DNA from: Pseudomonas lactucae
Lineage (GTDB): Bacteria > Pseudomonadota > Gammaproteobacteria > Pseudomonadales > Pseudomonadaceae
Direction: 5' to 3'
NCBI RefSeq assembly: GCF_016937615.1
Contig: NZ_JAFHKI010000038.1
Coordinates: 1-57,536 of the forward strand
DNA: 57,536 nt
The notes under the pieces were generated by a model. The model saw nothing but the letters and a program-made list of their open reading frames with translations, had not been told where the DNA came from and made no database searches. Position 1 is the first letter of the stretch; each line of letters starts with the position of its first letter. This document shows positions 46,166 through 54,118 of this stretch, in pieces. The translations under genes and the position numbers were made by a program.

Positions 46166-47905
46166 TCAGAGCTTCGGCAACTGTCCGATACGGCCCATCA
46201 TCTCGGTGACGATCTGCAGGTCTAACAGGAACTGGTCGACGGTCTTGAACTCGTTGTCGGTATGCCCGGTGTACTTCACTTCCGGACGCGCCAGGCCGAA
46301 TTGCACGCCGTTGGGCAATTCGTGCACCGACGTTGCGCCGGCCGAGGTGCCGAACTTATGTTCCATGCCCAGGTTCTCCGTGGCCACCGCCAGCAGCGCC
46401 TTCACCCACTCGCCTTCCGGGTTGCGGTACATCGGTTCGGCGATGGAGTAGGTGAAATTCACGTCGACCTGGGTCTGCTTGTCCCAGGCGCTGAGTTTGT
46501 CGGCGATTTGGGCCTTGAGGGTTTCCGGCGACTTGCCCTTGGGCACACGCAGGTTCACCGCCAATTTGAAGGCCTTGTCATCCTGGCCGACAAAGGTCAA
46601 CGAAGTGGTCAGCGGGCCCATGAAATCGTCGGCGAAGCCCACGCCCAATTTGCTGCCCAGGTAGTCCAGGCCCCAGTTGTCGGCGGCGTAACGCGCGGCG
46701 TCGGTGATGTGGTTGTGCTTGAGAGCGATCTTGCCGTCGACGCTGTGAATCAGCTCCAGCATGCGCGCCACCGGGTTGATGCCCGACTCCGGTTCGGACG
46801 AGTGCGCCGACACGCCGGTGACGGTCAGTTTGACGTCCTTGCCCTCGACCTTCGACACGACGGTAAAGTCACCGCCGTTGCGCTTGGCGTAGCCGTCGCC
46901 GGCCTTTTGCAGGCTGGCGGCCAGTTCGGCTGGTTTATCGCTGACGAAAGTAGCCACCGATGCCGATGGAATCTGGTTGGTGGCCATGCCACCGGTCATC
47001 GCGACGATTTCTGCGCCTTCGCCTTCACCCTTGCGGCGCGGGAAAGTGGCCATCACCGTACCGTAGCCTTTCTCGGCAATCACCACCGGGTAGCCGCCGT
47101 CCAGCGCCAGGTTGTACTGCGGCGTCGGGTTGCGTTCGAAGTAATAGGGGATCGCGTCGCCGGAGGTTTCCTCGGTGGTGTCGATCAGCAGCTTGAAGTT
47201 GCGCGCCAGCGGCAGTTTTTCGTCCTTGATCACCTTCATCGCGTACATCGCCACCACGATGCCGTTTTTGTCATCCTCGGTGCCGCGACCGTACATGCGG
47301 TCACCGATCAGCGTGACCTTGAACGGGTCGAGTTTGGTGCCGTCCTTCAATACCCAATTTTCCGGCGTCACCGGCACCACATCGGCGTGGGCATGAATGC
47401 CGACCACCTCGTCGCCGCTGCCTTGCAGGGAGATTTCGTAGACGCGGTTGTCGATGTTGCGAAAGTTCAAGTCGAAGGCCTTCGCCAGCGCCTCGATCTT
47501 GCCGGCGATCTTGATGAATTCAGGGTTTTTATACTGCGGCACACCGTCCACGTTGAAGGTCGGGATTTCCACCAGTTCGCGCAAAGTATCGAGGGCGGCT
47601 TTGCCGTATTTCACCCGCGTATAAATGCCCAGCAGGCGGTGGATTTCGTTCTGCTGTTCGGCGTCCAGGGTTTTGTTGTCGAGAAAGGCGTTAATCGCCG
47701 GGCCTGCGCCCGTGGTTTTGCCCAGCTCGCCTTTCGCCAACGTGCCGAGGAAACCGCGGAAATCCGTGACGGACGTTTCATTGAACTGCTTTAGAATCGC
47801 CGTACTTTGCTCTGGAGTGATGTTGGCGAACGCGGGCGTTGTCAGGATCGAGAGGCCGGCTGCGAACAGGGTGGCCGCCGCCAATTGCTTGAATGGAAGG
47901 TGCAT
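46166..47905 (-). CDS. Exported M20-family dipeptidase
   Basis: A 579-residue metallopeptidase of the PepV/carnosinase-like M20 group. Residues 1-27 are a signal peptide ending TPAFA, so it acts in the periplasm. The two-zinc site is visible: HAHADVVPVTP (first His and Asp), GRGTEDDKNG (bridging Asp), DTTEETSGD (catalytic and ligand Glu), and a late TSAGATSVHEL. I chose the ATG at 47905; another at 47917 would add four residues and leaves no space for its ribosome site. Probably cleaves small dipeptides for nutrition. A leftward single gene. Confidence 0.9.
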   Translation of the reverse strand: MHLPFKQLAAATLFAAGLSILTTPAFANITPEQSTAILKQFNETSVTDFRGFLGTLAKGELGKTTGAGPAINAFLDNKTLDAEQQNEIHRLLGIYTRVKYGKAALDTLRELVEIPTFNVDGVPQYKNPEFIKIAGKIEALAKAFDLNFRNIDNRVYEISLQGSGDEVVGIHAHADVVPVTPENWVLKDGTKLDPFKVTLIGDRMYGRGTEDDKNGIVVAMYAMKVIKDEKLPLARNFKLLIDTTEETSGDAIPYYFERNPTPQYNLALDGGYPVVIAEKGYGTVMATFPRRKGEGEGAEIVAMTGGMATNQIPSASVATFVSDKPAELAASLQKAGDGYAKRNGGDFTVVSKVEGKDVKLTVTGVSAHSSEPESGINPVARMLELIHSVDGKIALKHNHITDAARYAADNWGLDYLGSKLGVGFADDFMGPLTTSLTFVGQDDKAFKLAVNLRVPKGKSPETLKAQIADKLSAWDKQTQVDVNFTYSIAEPMYRNPEGEWVKALLAVATENLGMEHKFGTSAGATSVHELPNGVQFGLARPEVKYTGHTDNEFKTVDQFLLDLQIVTEMMGRIGQLPKL

Positions 47906-47999
47906 CGCTGAAGGCATTCCTTTGCAAAATGAAGTGGGAGATTTCTGATCGATATGTCAGAAATATTTCCACACATTACCATTACTCAGGTGGCCATGG

Positions 48000-49217
48000 T
48001 CAAGGCTGGCCAGGGTGTGGCACTGCGTACTCATCGGTCAGGTTCAGGGCTTTGGCGTAGGGTCCGTCCCATAGCTGTTCATGCAACTCTCCTACACGCT
48101 TGGCCATCGCTTCACTGCGCATCACCACCTCCAGGTTGCGCGAATTATCCAGGTAACCACCCAGCCAATTGCTGGTGCCTACCCACGCCACTTGCCCATC
48201 GATTTCCATCGTCTTGCTGTGGATCACCCGTGCATACGGGATAAAACCTTGCCTGGCCTGGGGCAGGGTGACGATTTTGATCTGCACGTTGGGCAACACG
48301 GCCAGGCTTTTCAGGTAGGGCAGTTCAAGCGCGTCGGTGTTCCAGTTGGACACCATCAACTTGATTGACACACCACGCGCCGCAGCGGCGCGCACCGCGT
48401 TGTCGATCACCGCGTAATAGGGCCGGGCGTTGTCCGGTCCATAGGACAGCGGTGCGTAGTCGAGCAGTTGCACGCGGACTTCGTGTTTGGCGTCGTTGAG
48501 CAGACGCGGCAATTCCTGCTGTGAATCACCGACGCCCGGCGGGTTGTAACGTTGCGGGCTGGCGACCAGGTAGTTGCCGGTGCGTGCAGGGGCCTGGCCT
48601 TTGGCGGGCAGGGGCACGGGTTTGTTGGCGCCAAGCGCCGCCTGGGCTTGCCAGTCCTGGTTGAAGATCGCCTGCACCTGGCTTACCACCGTTGGGTCGC
48701 TGATGCGCAAGCCGGTCTCGTGGATGTGTTCGAGGGATCGCCAGTCGAAATTCTGGCTGCCGATAAACGCCTGCTTGCCATCCACCACCATGTATTTGGC
48801 GTGGATAATCCCGCCGCTTACGCGCGCATAGGGCAGTACGCGAAAGGTCAGGTTGGGGATCGCGCGCAAGCGCTCAAGGGTGGCAGGCTCCGACAGTTTC
48901 AGGCCTTTTTCTTCGAGCAGAAAACGAATTTTCACACCGCGTTTACCCGCCGCCGCAAGGCGCTCGAGGACAGCGTCCATGCGTGATCCCGGATGGTCGA
49001 CCGCATAGAACTGGCCGATATCGATCGTGCTTTTGGCCGCATCGAACAACTCGATCCATACCGGACCCGGCTGGCGCAAATCGTCGGTGCCCAGCGCGCT
49101 ATCCACCGGTACGGTATGCACCAGTTCAAACCCCGGGATTGAAAAATCCGCCTGGACCAGCGGACTCATGAGCAAGCCTGCCAGGCCTGCGATGCACACT
49201 TTCAACGAGACGGACAT
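48000..49217 (-). CDS. Secreted phospholipase D-like protein
   Basis: A 405-residue protein with a signal peptide (about 1-23, ending PLVQA). Two HKD motifs are intact: HAKYMVVDG followed by AFIGSQNFDW, and HSKTMEIDG followed by AWVGTSNWLGG. Two motifs in one chain form a complete PLD active site. Substrates in the superfamily include phosphatidylcholine, cardiolipin and nucleic acids; the export signal favours a lipid or extracellular phosphodiester. It is 50 bases downstream of exbB and may belong to that transcript. Confidence 0.88.
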   Translation of the reverse strand: MSVSLKVCIAGLAGLLMSPLVQADFSIPGFELVHTVPVDSALGTDDLRQPGPVWIELFDAAKSTIDIGQFYAVDHPGSRMDAVLERLAAAGKRGVKIRFLLEEKGLKLSEPATLERLRAIPNLTFRVLPYARVSGGIIHAKYMVVDGKQAFIGSQNFDWRSLEHIHETGLRISDPTVVSQVQAIFNQDWQAQAALGANKPVPLPAKGQAPARTGNYLVASPQRYNPPGVGDSQQELPRLLNDAKHEVRVQLLDYAPLSYGPDNARPYYAVIDNAVRAAAARGVSIKLMVSNWNTDALELPYLKSLAVLPNVQIKIVTLPQARQGFIPYARVIHSKTMEIDGQVAWVGTSNWLGGYLDNSRNLEVVMRSEAMAKRVGELHEQLWDGPYAKALNLTDEYAVPHPGQP

Positions 49218-49267
49218 AGCTTCCCTTCATTGCAGAAGTGGCGGGCGCCCTGTGCGCCGCCAAACGG

Positions 49268-49921
49268 TCACGCGGTGCGGGTGTGCAACGGCGTCGGCAC
49301 CCGTTGCGGTACTTCGCTTTGCTCACGGGCACCGCTGGCGGCGCGAATCAGCAGGATCTTCAACTGGTCGTTGATACGCTCCAGGCTGTCCTGGAAGAAG
49401 TTATGGAACACCACGCAAAACAGCGCAATGGCGATCCCCAGACCGGTCGCAAACAATGCCGTGCCGATGCCGCCGGAAATCTGCCCCGGGTCGGAAACGC
49501 CCGCGGTGGCCAGCGCCTTGAAGGTATCGATGATACCGAGGATGGTCCCCAGCAAGCCTAGCAGTGGCGCGGCGGTGGTGATGGTTTCAATGATCCACAG
49601 GCTACGGGCCAACGGCGCGCGGGTGCTCAGGTACTGGGTCTCGATCACGTCATCCAGGTCTTTGCGCGAACCATGGGAGGCCTTCTGTGCGAGCACCGGC
49701 AACACCATGTTCAGCGCCAGGCTGTCACGGCGCGTCAGTGCCTGGGGCAAGTCGCGCTCGCTGTGCACGTTGGCGCTGAGCACCTCGGCCAGCGCGCGCG
49801 CCTGACGGCGCACATAGGCGAAGTAAATGCCGCGTTCGATGGCGATAAAGACGGCGATGGCCATCGCCGCATACATCACATAGAAGGTGACGTCGTGGAG
49901 CAGGTTCATGTCCATGTTCAA
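49268..49921 (-). CDS. exbB: ExbB/TolQ-type proton channel subunit
   Basis: A 217-residue protein with the three-helix ExbB layout: TM1 near residues 10-30, a long cytoplasmic loop, and the conserved pore helices around TTAAPLLGLLGTILGIIDTF and GGIGTALFATGLGIAIALFC. It energises TonB with ExbD. Unusually, it lies after the receptor gene rather than next to exbD; gene order is exbD-tonB-receptor-exbB. Confidence 0.9.
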   Translation of the reverse strand: MNMDMNLLHDVTFYVMYAAMAIAVFIAIERGIYFAYVRRQARALAEVLSANVHSERDLPQALTRRDSLALNMVLPVLAQKASHGSRKDLDDVIETQYLSTRAPLARSLWIIETITTAAPLLGLLGTILGIIDTFKALATAGVSDPGQISGGIGTALFATGLGIAIALFCVVFHNFFQDSLERINDQLKILLIRAASGAREQSEVPQRVPTPLHTRTA

Positions 49922-49933
49922 TTACCTCGCAGG

Positions 49934-52213
49934 TTAGAAATTGGCTTCCAGGGACACCGTCACGGTGCGTTCCAGGCCGACGATATAGGCCGGGTCGCCG
50001 TCGCGAAAACCGCTGTAGCTGGCCGCGTTGGTCTTGGTGGTATAGACGCCGTCCAGGTACTTCTTGTCGAACAGGTTGTCGACGTTCAGGCGCAGCGTCG
50101 CGTCCTTGACCACCTTCTTGTCCACGGGCAGGTAAATACCGGCGCCGGCGTTGAACACGGTGCGTCCCGAGATAGCTTCATCGTTGGTCAGGTCGCCATA
50201 GAGCTTGCTGGTGTACTTGCCGCCGAACGTGCCGTAGAAGCGCCCGTCGTCGTAGCCGATGTTGGCCGCCAGCATGTTTTTCGGCACGTTGGCGAACTGC
50301 TTGCCGCTGGTGGGCAACAGGATGGCCTGGCCTGCGTTGTAGACGGTCAGGTCGTCCTGCTGCTCGGCCTTGGTGTAGGTGTAGGAGGTGTAGTAGTTGA
50401 AGTGGTTGGGCAGCAGGCCGCTCCACTCCAGCTCCAGGCCGCTGTTGTTGACGGAACCGGCGTTGATGTCGGCGAAGTCGCCGTTGATGTCCTTGGACGA
50501 AACCTGACGATCCTTGAACTGCATATAAAACAAAGTGGCCGCCACGGTCATGTCGTCATCGGTGTAGCGCCAGCCCAGTTCGTGGTTCCAGCTGGTTTCC
50601 GGCTTGGCGTCGATGGAGCCGGCGCCCTTGTCGTACAGCACGTAGTTCTGCGGGATGCGCATGTTGCGCGACAGGCTGTAGAACAGCTGATCGCGCTCAT
50701 CCAACTGGTACTTGAGGCCGACGTTGGGCAGCAGCTTGTTGTAGGTCTGGCTGCGTTTTTCCGCCTGTTCGGTGAGGCTGCCGTGGTTGGTGCCGTCGCG
50801 CTTGACGTTCATGTAGGCCAGGCCCGCGACCAGGGTCCAGTCAGGGTTGATGTACCACGTGTCCTGTGCCCAGACCTTCTGCGCCGGGGTCACGGTGAAG
50901 CGGTCACGGCCCTGCACGGTGTTACCGTTGGCATCGACCACGGCATCGCCATCGGGCCAGGTATCGGTGGGCTTGCCGCTGTTCTTCAGGGCAATGAACG
51001 GCTGGGTCTGGCTTTGGCGCGCGCGCTCGTACCAATAGCCAAATTGCAGGCTGTGTTCTTCCAGGTCCCAGTTCAGCTTGGTGGTGATGCCCGGGCGCCA
51101 GGTCTGCGTGCGCGAAGGGCGGTAGTAGACGCCGGTGGTGGACGAGCCGTCGGCGTTGTACTGGGCGGCGGAGGGCAGGTTGCTCAAGTCGAACACACCG
51201 CCTGCGTTGGAGCCGCTGTTGAGGGCGTAGCTGGACGAGCCGACGCCGCTGCCGTTACCCCAGAAGTAATACGGAATCACCGACAGGGCCAGATTGTCAG
51301 CCAGTTTGAACTGGGTATTGAGCACGCCCGTAAAGGTCTGGAACGGGTTCTGTGCCAGGGCGTAATAGCTGTTGAGCTTGCCGTTGCCGCCCACGGTCGG
51401 CGTGGCGGGGTAGGGGTCGAACTTGCGGCCGTTCTGTTGGAACTGGCCCTTGGTCAATTGGCTGTAACTGTTGTTGTCCTGCTCGTGATACTTGAGGATC
51501 AGATTGGCCGTGTTGCCGTTGCCGGCGTCGAAGAAGCTGTTCCACTCCACCTTGTCCGCGCGCACGGCGCCCGAACCGCGCCACATCTGACCTTCGGTGT
51601 GGGATGCCGACAACCAGTTGCTCAGGCCGTTGACTTCACCCGTATTGAGCCGCGCGAAGGTCTTGCGCGTGGCGTTGCTGCCCATGATCTGTTTGACGAA
51701 CGCGCCGGTTTCCTTGGTCGGGCGAAGGGTCACGATGCCGATATTGCCGCCGCTGGAGCCAATGTGTGGGCCGTCGGACTCGGCGGAGCCTTGGGTGACG
51801 AAGATCTGGTCAATGTTTTCCGGGTCGCCCAGCAGGTTGGAATACAGCGCGTAGTTGCCCGAGTCGTTGATCGGCATGCCGTCCACCGACATCCCCACCT
51901 GGTCGGAGTTGAGCCCGCGCATGGTGAAGCGAAAACCCGACAAGCCGGTGTTGTCTTCGCTGGAAATGTTCAGCCCTGGCGTGTACTTGAGCTTGTCGAT
52001 GGCGTTGCCGGTGGCGCTCTGTTTATCCAGCGCTTCCTTGGTCACCGTGGAGCGGCCTTTGATGCTTTCTTCCTGCACCATGTAGCCGCCACCCGCGGTG
52101 GCCTTGCCTTGTACGCCAATGGTGCCGACATCGCTTTCGCCGGTGTCGGCCATGGCCATGCCGTGCCCCATGCTTGCGGCAACGAGTGCCAGCTGAATCC
52201 TTGTGAGCCTCAT
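49934..52213 (-). CDS. TonB-dependent outer-membrane receptor
   Basis: A 759-residue receptor with a signal peptide ending GMAMA, a plug domain (about 30-165: DKLKYTPGLNISSEDNTG, FTMRGLNSDQVGMSVDGMP, GNIGIVTLRP) and a 22-strand-size barrel ending VSLEANF. The TonB box may be DVGTIGVQG near residue 28. It carries its own TonB, ExbB and ExbD genes, which hints at a dedicated uptake route. The substrate is unknown; the neighbouring phosphodiesterase-like and phosphatase genes suggest a phosphorus compound. Confidence 0.9.
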   Translation of the reverse strand: MRLTRIQLALVAASMGHGMAMADTGESDVGTIGVQGKATAGGGYMVQEESIKGRSTVTKEALDKQSATGNAIDKLKYTPGLNISSEDNTGLSGFRFTMRGLNSDQVGMSVDGMPINDSGNYALYSNLLGDPENIDQIFVTQGSAESDGPHIGSSGGNIGIVTLRPTKETGAFVKQIMGSNATRKTFARLNTGEVNGLSNWLSASHTEGQMWRGSGAVRADKVEWNSFFDAGNGNTANLILKYHEQDNNSYSQLTKGQFQQNGRKFDPYPATPTVGGNGKLNSYYALAQNPFQTFTGVLNTQFKLADNLALSVIPYYFWGNGSGVGSSSYALNSGSNAGGVFDLSNLPSAAQYNADGSSTTGVYYRPSRTQTWRPGITTKLNWDLEEHSLQFGYWYERARQSQTQPFIALKNSGKPTDTWPDGDAVVDANGNTVQGRDRFTVTPAQKVWAQDTWYINPDWTLVAGLAYMNVKRDGTNHGSLTEQAEKRSQTYNKLLPNVGLKYQLDERDQLFYSLSRNMRIPQNYVLYDKGAGSIDAKPETSWNHELGWRYTDDDMTVAATLFYMQFKDRQVSSKDINGDFADINAGSVNNSGLELEWSGLLPNHFNYYTSYTYTKAEQQDDLTVYNAGQAILLPTSGKQFANVPKNMLAANIGYDDGRFYGTFGGKYTSKLYGDLTNDEAISGRTVFNAGAGIYLPVDKKVVKDATLRLNVDNLFDKKYLDGVYTTKTNAASYSGFRDGDPAYIVGLERTVTVSLEANF

Positions 52214-52237
52214 CAGTGTCGTCCTGGTGTCGGGTGC

Positions 52238-52963
52238 TTATTGCACGCTGTAGTTGAAGGTGGCGGTGAAGCGCTGCTCATTGCGGCCCCCGAAGGCTTG
52301 CTCGGGGAACGGCTTGACTTGCTTGATGCGACGCAGGCTGTTGGTCGCGGCCCGGTTGAGTAACATGCTCGACGCCTGGGTCTGCAGGCCGGAGTCGAGT
52401 ACCCGGCCCTGGCGGTCCACCAGCAGCCACACCACCACCTCGCCGGTCGGGCGTTCCAGAGACGCCTGGCGGCCGGTGGGGTATTGCTTGTAGGTGTCCA
52501 GTTCGTTGCGCAATCCCTTGAGATAGCCGCCCTCCAGCGCTTGGCCATCGACCTTGGGCGGCGCGGGTGATGCGGGCGTCGGGGCGACCGGGGCGGCCAC
52601 GGGCGGTGCCGGTTTGGTCGCGGCCACCGGTGGCGGGGTGGGCGCGGTTTTGGCCACTGCTGGCTTGGGCACCGGCTTGGGCTTGGGCTCGGGTTTTGGC
52701 ACCGGCTTGGGCGGTGGCGGTGGCGGTGGTGGCGCAGGTTCAGCCTCTTGATCTTCGATCACCGGCGGTGGCGGCTCCTGCTCCACCGCTGGCTCAGGGA
52801 CCACTTCCGGCTCTGGCTCAACCAATGCCAATTCGACCGCCGACTCGTCGTACACCGGCTCGACTTTCAGCGTCTGTGACTGGATACCCAGTGCAATCAG
52901 CACCAGAGCGATCACGGCCGGGACACCGCCCAGCAACTGACGCGCACGAAACAGGACGTACAT
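52238..52963 (-). CDS. tonB: TonB-family energy transducer
   Basis: A 241-residue protein. One N-terminal membrane helix (VPAVIALVLIALGI), a long Pro/Glu/Lys-rich spacer (about residues 48-135, with PPPPPPPPK and repeated PKPEPKPKP) to cross the periplasm, and a C-terminal TonB domain (YPTGRQASLERPTGEVVVWL, VKPFPEQAFGG). The ATG at 52963 lies two bases after the exbD stop codon. Between exbD and the receptor, all on one strand. Confidence 0.92.
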   Translation of the reverse strand: MYVLFRARQLLGGVPAVIALVLIALGIQSQTLKVEPVYDESAVELALVEPEPEVVPEPAVEQEPPPPVIEDQEAEPAPPPPPPPPKPVPKPEPKPKPVPKPAVAKTAPTPPPVAATKPAPPVAAPVAPTPASPAPPKVDGQALEGGYLKGLRNELDTYKQYPTGRQASLERPTGEVVVWLLVDRQGRVLDSGLQTQASSMLLNRAATNSLRRIKQVKPFPEQAFGGRNEQRFTATFNYSVQ

Positions 52964-52965
52964 GA

Positions 52966-53373
52966 TCAAGACTTGCGCGTGGCGATGGACACGGAGGTAA
53001 AGCCACCCAGGCGCAGGGTATCCATCACCTCCACCAGGCGTGACACCTCCACGCCCTTGTCGCTGTTAACGATGATGGTCGACTTGGCGTCGGGCTTTTC
53101 AGCGGCCTTGAGCGCCGGCACCAGGGCGTCGACCGTAAGGTCCTTGCCATCCAGCTGCAGTTGCCCTGCAAGGCCCAGGGTCAGGATGAATTTGTTCTGC
53201 GGTTTGAGCTGTTGCGAACTGCTGGCGCTGGGCAGTTGGGTCTTCATGCCGAGCGCCGGAATGACGTTCAGGCTCACGAGTACAAAAAACACCAGAAGGA
53301 ACATCATCACGTCGATCATCGGGATGAGTTCGATGTGCGCCTTGCGTTTTTTCGGTTCGTCCCAGGTTCTCAT
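52966..53373 (-). CDS. exbD: ExbD/TolR-type subunit
   Basis: A 135-residue protein with one N-terminal membrane helix (IELIPMIDVMMFLLVFFVLV) that contains the essential Asp, and a periplasmic domain. First gene of the leftward exbD-tonB-receptor-exbB set. Its start codon lies three bases from an 8-bp hairpin that covers the usual ribosome-site position. Confidence 0.92.
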   Translation of the reverse strand: MRTWDEPKKRKAHIELIPMIDVMMFLLVFFVLVSLNVIPALGMKTQLPSASSSQQLKPQNKFILTLGLAGQLQLDGKDLTVDALVPALKAAEKPDAKSTIIVNSDKGVEVSRLVEVMDTLRLGGFTSVSIATRKS

Positions 53374-53376
53374 TCC

Positions 53377-53404
53377 GTTGCCCCGTTATTGAATTAGGGG
53401 CAAC
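53377..53404 (-). promoter_or_regulatory. Hairpin directly in front of the exbD start codon
   Basis: GTTGCCCC, a 12-base A/T-rich loop and GGGGCAAC form a perfect 8-bp stem. In the exbD mRNA the stem ends three bases before the AUG and would hide the ribosome-binding region. Confidence 0.6.
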
Positions 53405-53414
53405 ACGCTAACAA

Positions 53415-53499
53415 CGAAAAATGACCGATTGGTTAACTTTAATTGACGTTTTGAGCGCTCTAGGACGGGTATTACAGACGACTTACCGGTCATTTTTCG
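53415..53499. promoter_or_regulatory. Perfect 13-bp inverted repeat in the exbD/GNAT divergent region
   Basis: CGAAAAATGACCG at 53415-53427 and its exact reverse complement CGGTCATTTTTCG at 53487-53499, with 59 bases between. One arm faces each divergent gene, so each may be one operator of a shared regulator. Confidence 0.65.
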
Positions 53500-53500
53500 G

Positions 53501-53518
53501 GTGTCACAGAACTGCAAC
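53501..53518 (+). promoter_or_regulatory. Weak Pho-box candidate before the GNAT-PhoD pair
   Basis: GTGTCAC-AGAA-CTGCAAC matches 13 of 18 positions of the PhoB consensus (two CTGTCAT-like units, four bases apart). A CATTCT, a poor -10, lies at the expected distance of ten bases downstream. Confidence 0.35.
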
Positions 53519-53563
53519 TCGGAGGGGGCATTCTCGAAAACTTTACATCGAGGGCCCCCGGGA

Positions 53564-54118
53564 ATGAGTAGCGAATTGCCATGTTTGTCCACCCCGCGAC
53601 TGCTATTGCGTGCGCTTGAAAAGCACCAGGCCGAGACGTTGTCCACCCTCGCCAACGGCCCGAAGATTGCCGACGATACCGCGAGCATTCCGTCGCCTTA
53701 CACCCTGCAAGTCGCGTTGGATTTTATCGAAGGTATGCAGGAAAAATTTCGCGCCGAGGGGGTGTTGAGTCTGGGTATGCATCGTCGCGACAGCGGTGAA
53801 TTGATCGGCGTGCTCAGCCTGCGGGTCAAGGCTGACCATCTCTACGGGAACTTGGGTGGCTGGGTGGCGGCGCAGGCACGCAATCAAGGGTATGCGGCAG
53901 AAGCGGCGAGCGCGTTGATGGACTACGGCTTCACGGAGTTGGGACTGTACCGCGTGGGCAGCCAGTGCTTCAGCCGCAACAAGGCGTCGGCGCGGGTCAT
54001 GGAAAAAATCGGCCTGCGGTATGAAGGCTGCCTGCGCGGTGCTTTTCTAAAGAATGGGGTGCATGAAGACATGCTGGTGTTTGCCACCCTGCGCAAAGAC
54101 TGGGCGTTGCGCTCATGA
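53564..54118 (+). CDS. GNAT-family N-acetyltransferase (RimJ/RimL type)
   Basis: A 184-residue acetyltransferase. The N-terminus TPRLLLRALEKHQAE, the acetyl-CoA loop AAQARNQGYAAEAASALM and the end SRNKASARVMEKIGLRYEG are typical of the RimJ/RimL-like group that modifies protein N-termini or amino groups of small molecules. ATG 53564 is preferred over an upstream GTG. Its stop overlaps the start of the phosphatase gene (ATGA), so the two are translated together; the reason for this pairing is unknown. Confidence 0.87.
   Translation: MSSELPCLSTPRLLLRALEKHQAETLSTLANGPKIADDTASIPSPYTLQVALDFIEGMQEKFRAEGVLSLGMHRRDSGELIGVLSLRVKADHLYGNLGGWVAAQARNQGYAAEAASALMDYGFTELGLYRVGSQCFSRNKASARVMEKIGLRYEGCLRGAFLKNGVHEDMLVFATLRKDWALRS

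Noticed and set aside
46262..47794. A 510-codon open frame opposite the dipeptidase
   Set aside because: Antisense shadow with no recognisable motif; the minus-strand enzyme has a signal peptide and all metal ligands.
49673..52363. An 896-codon open frame opposite the TonB receptor and exbB
   Set aside because: It mirrors the GC-rich codon pattern of the real genes, has a His/Gly/Val/Gln-rich composition without any domain, and covers two well-recognised genes.
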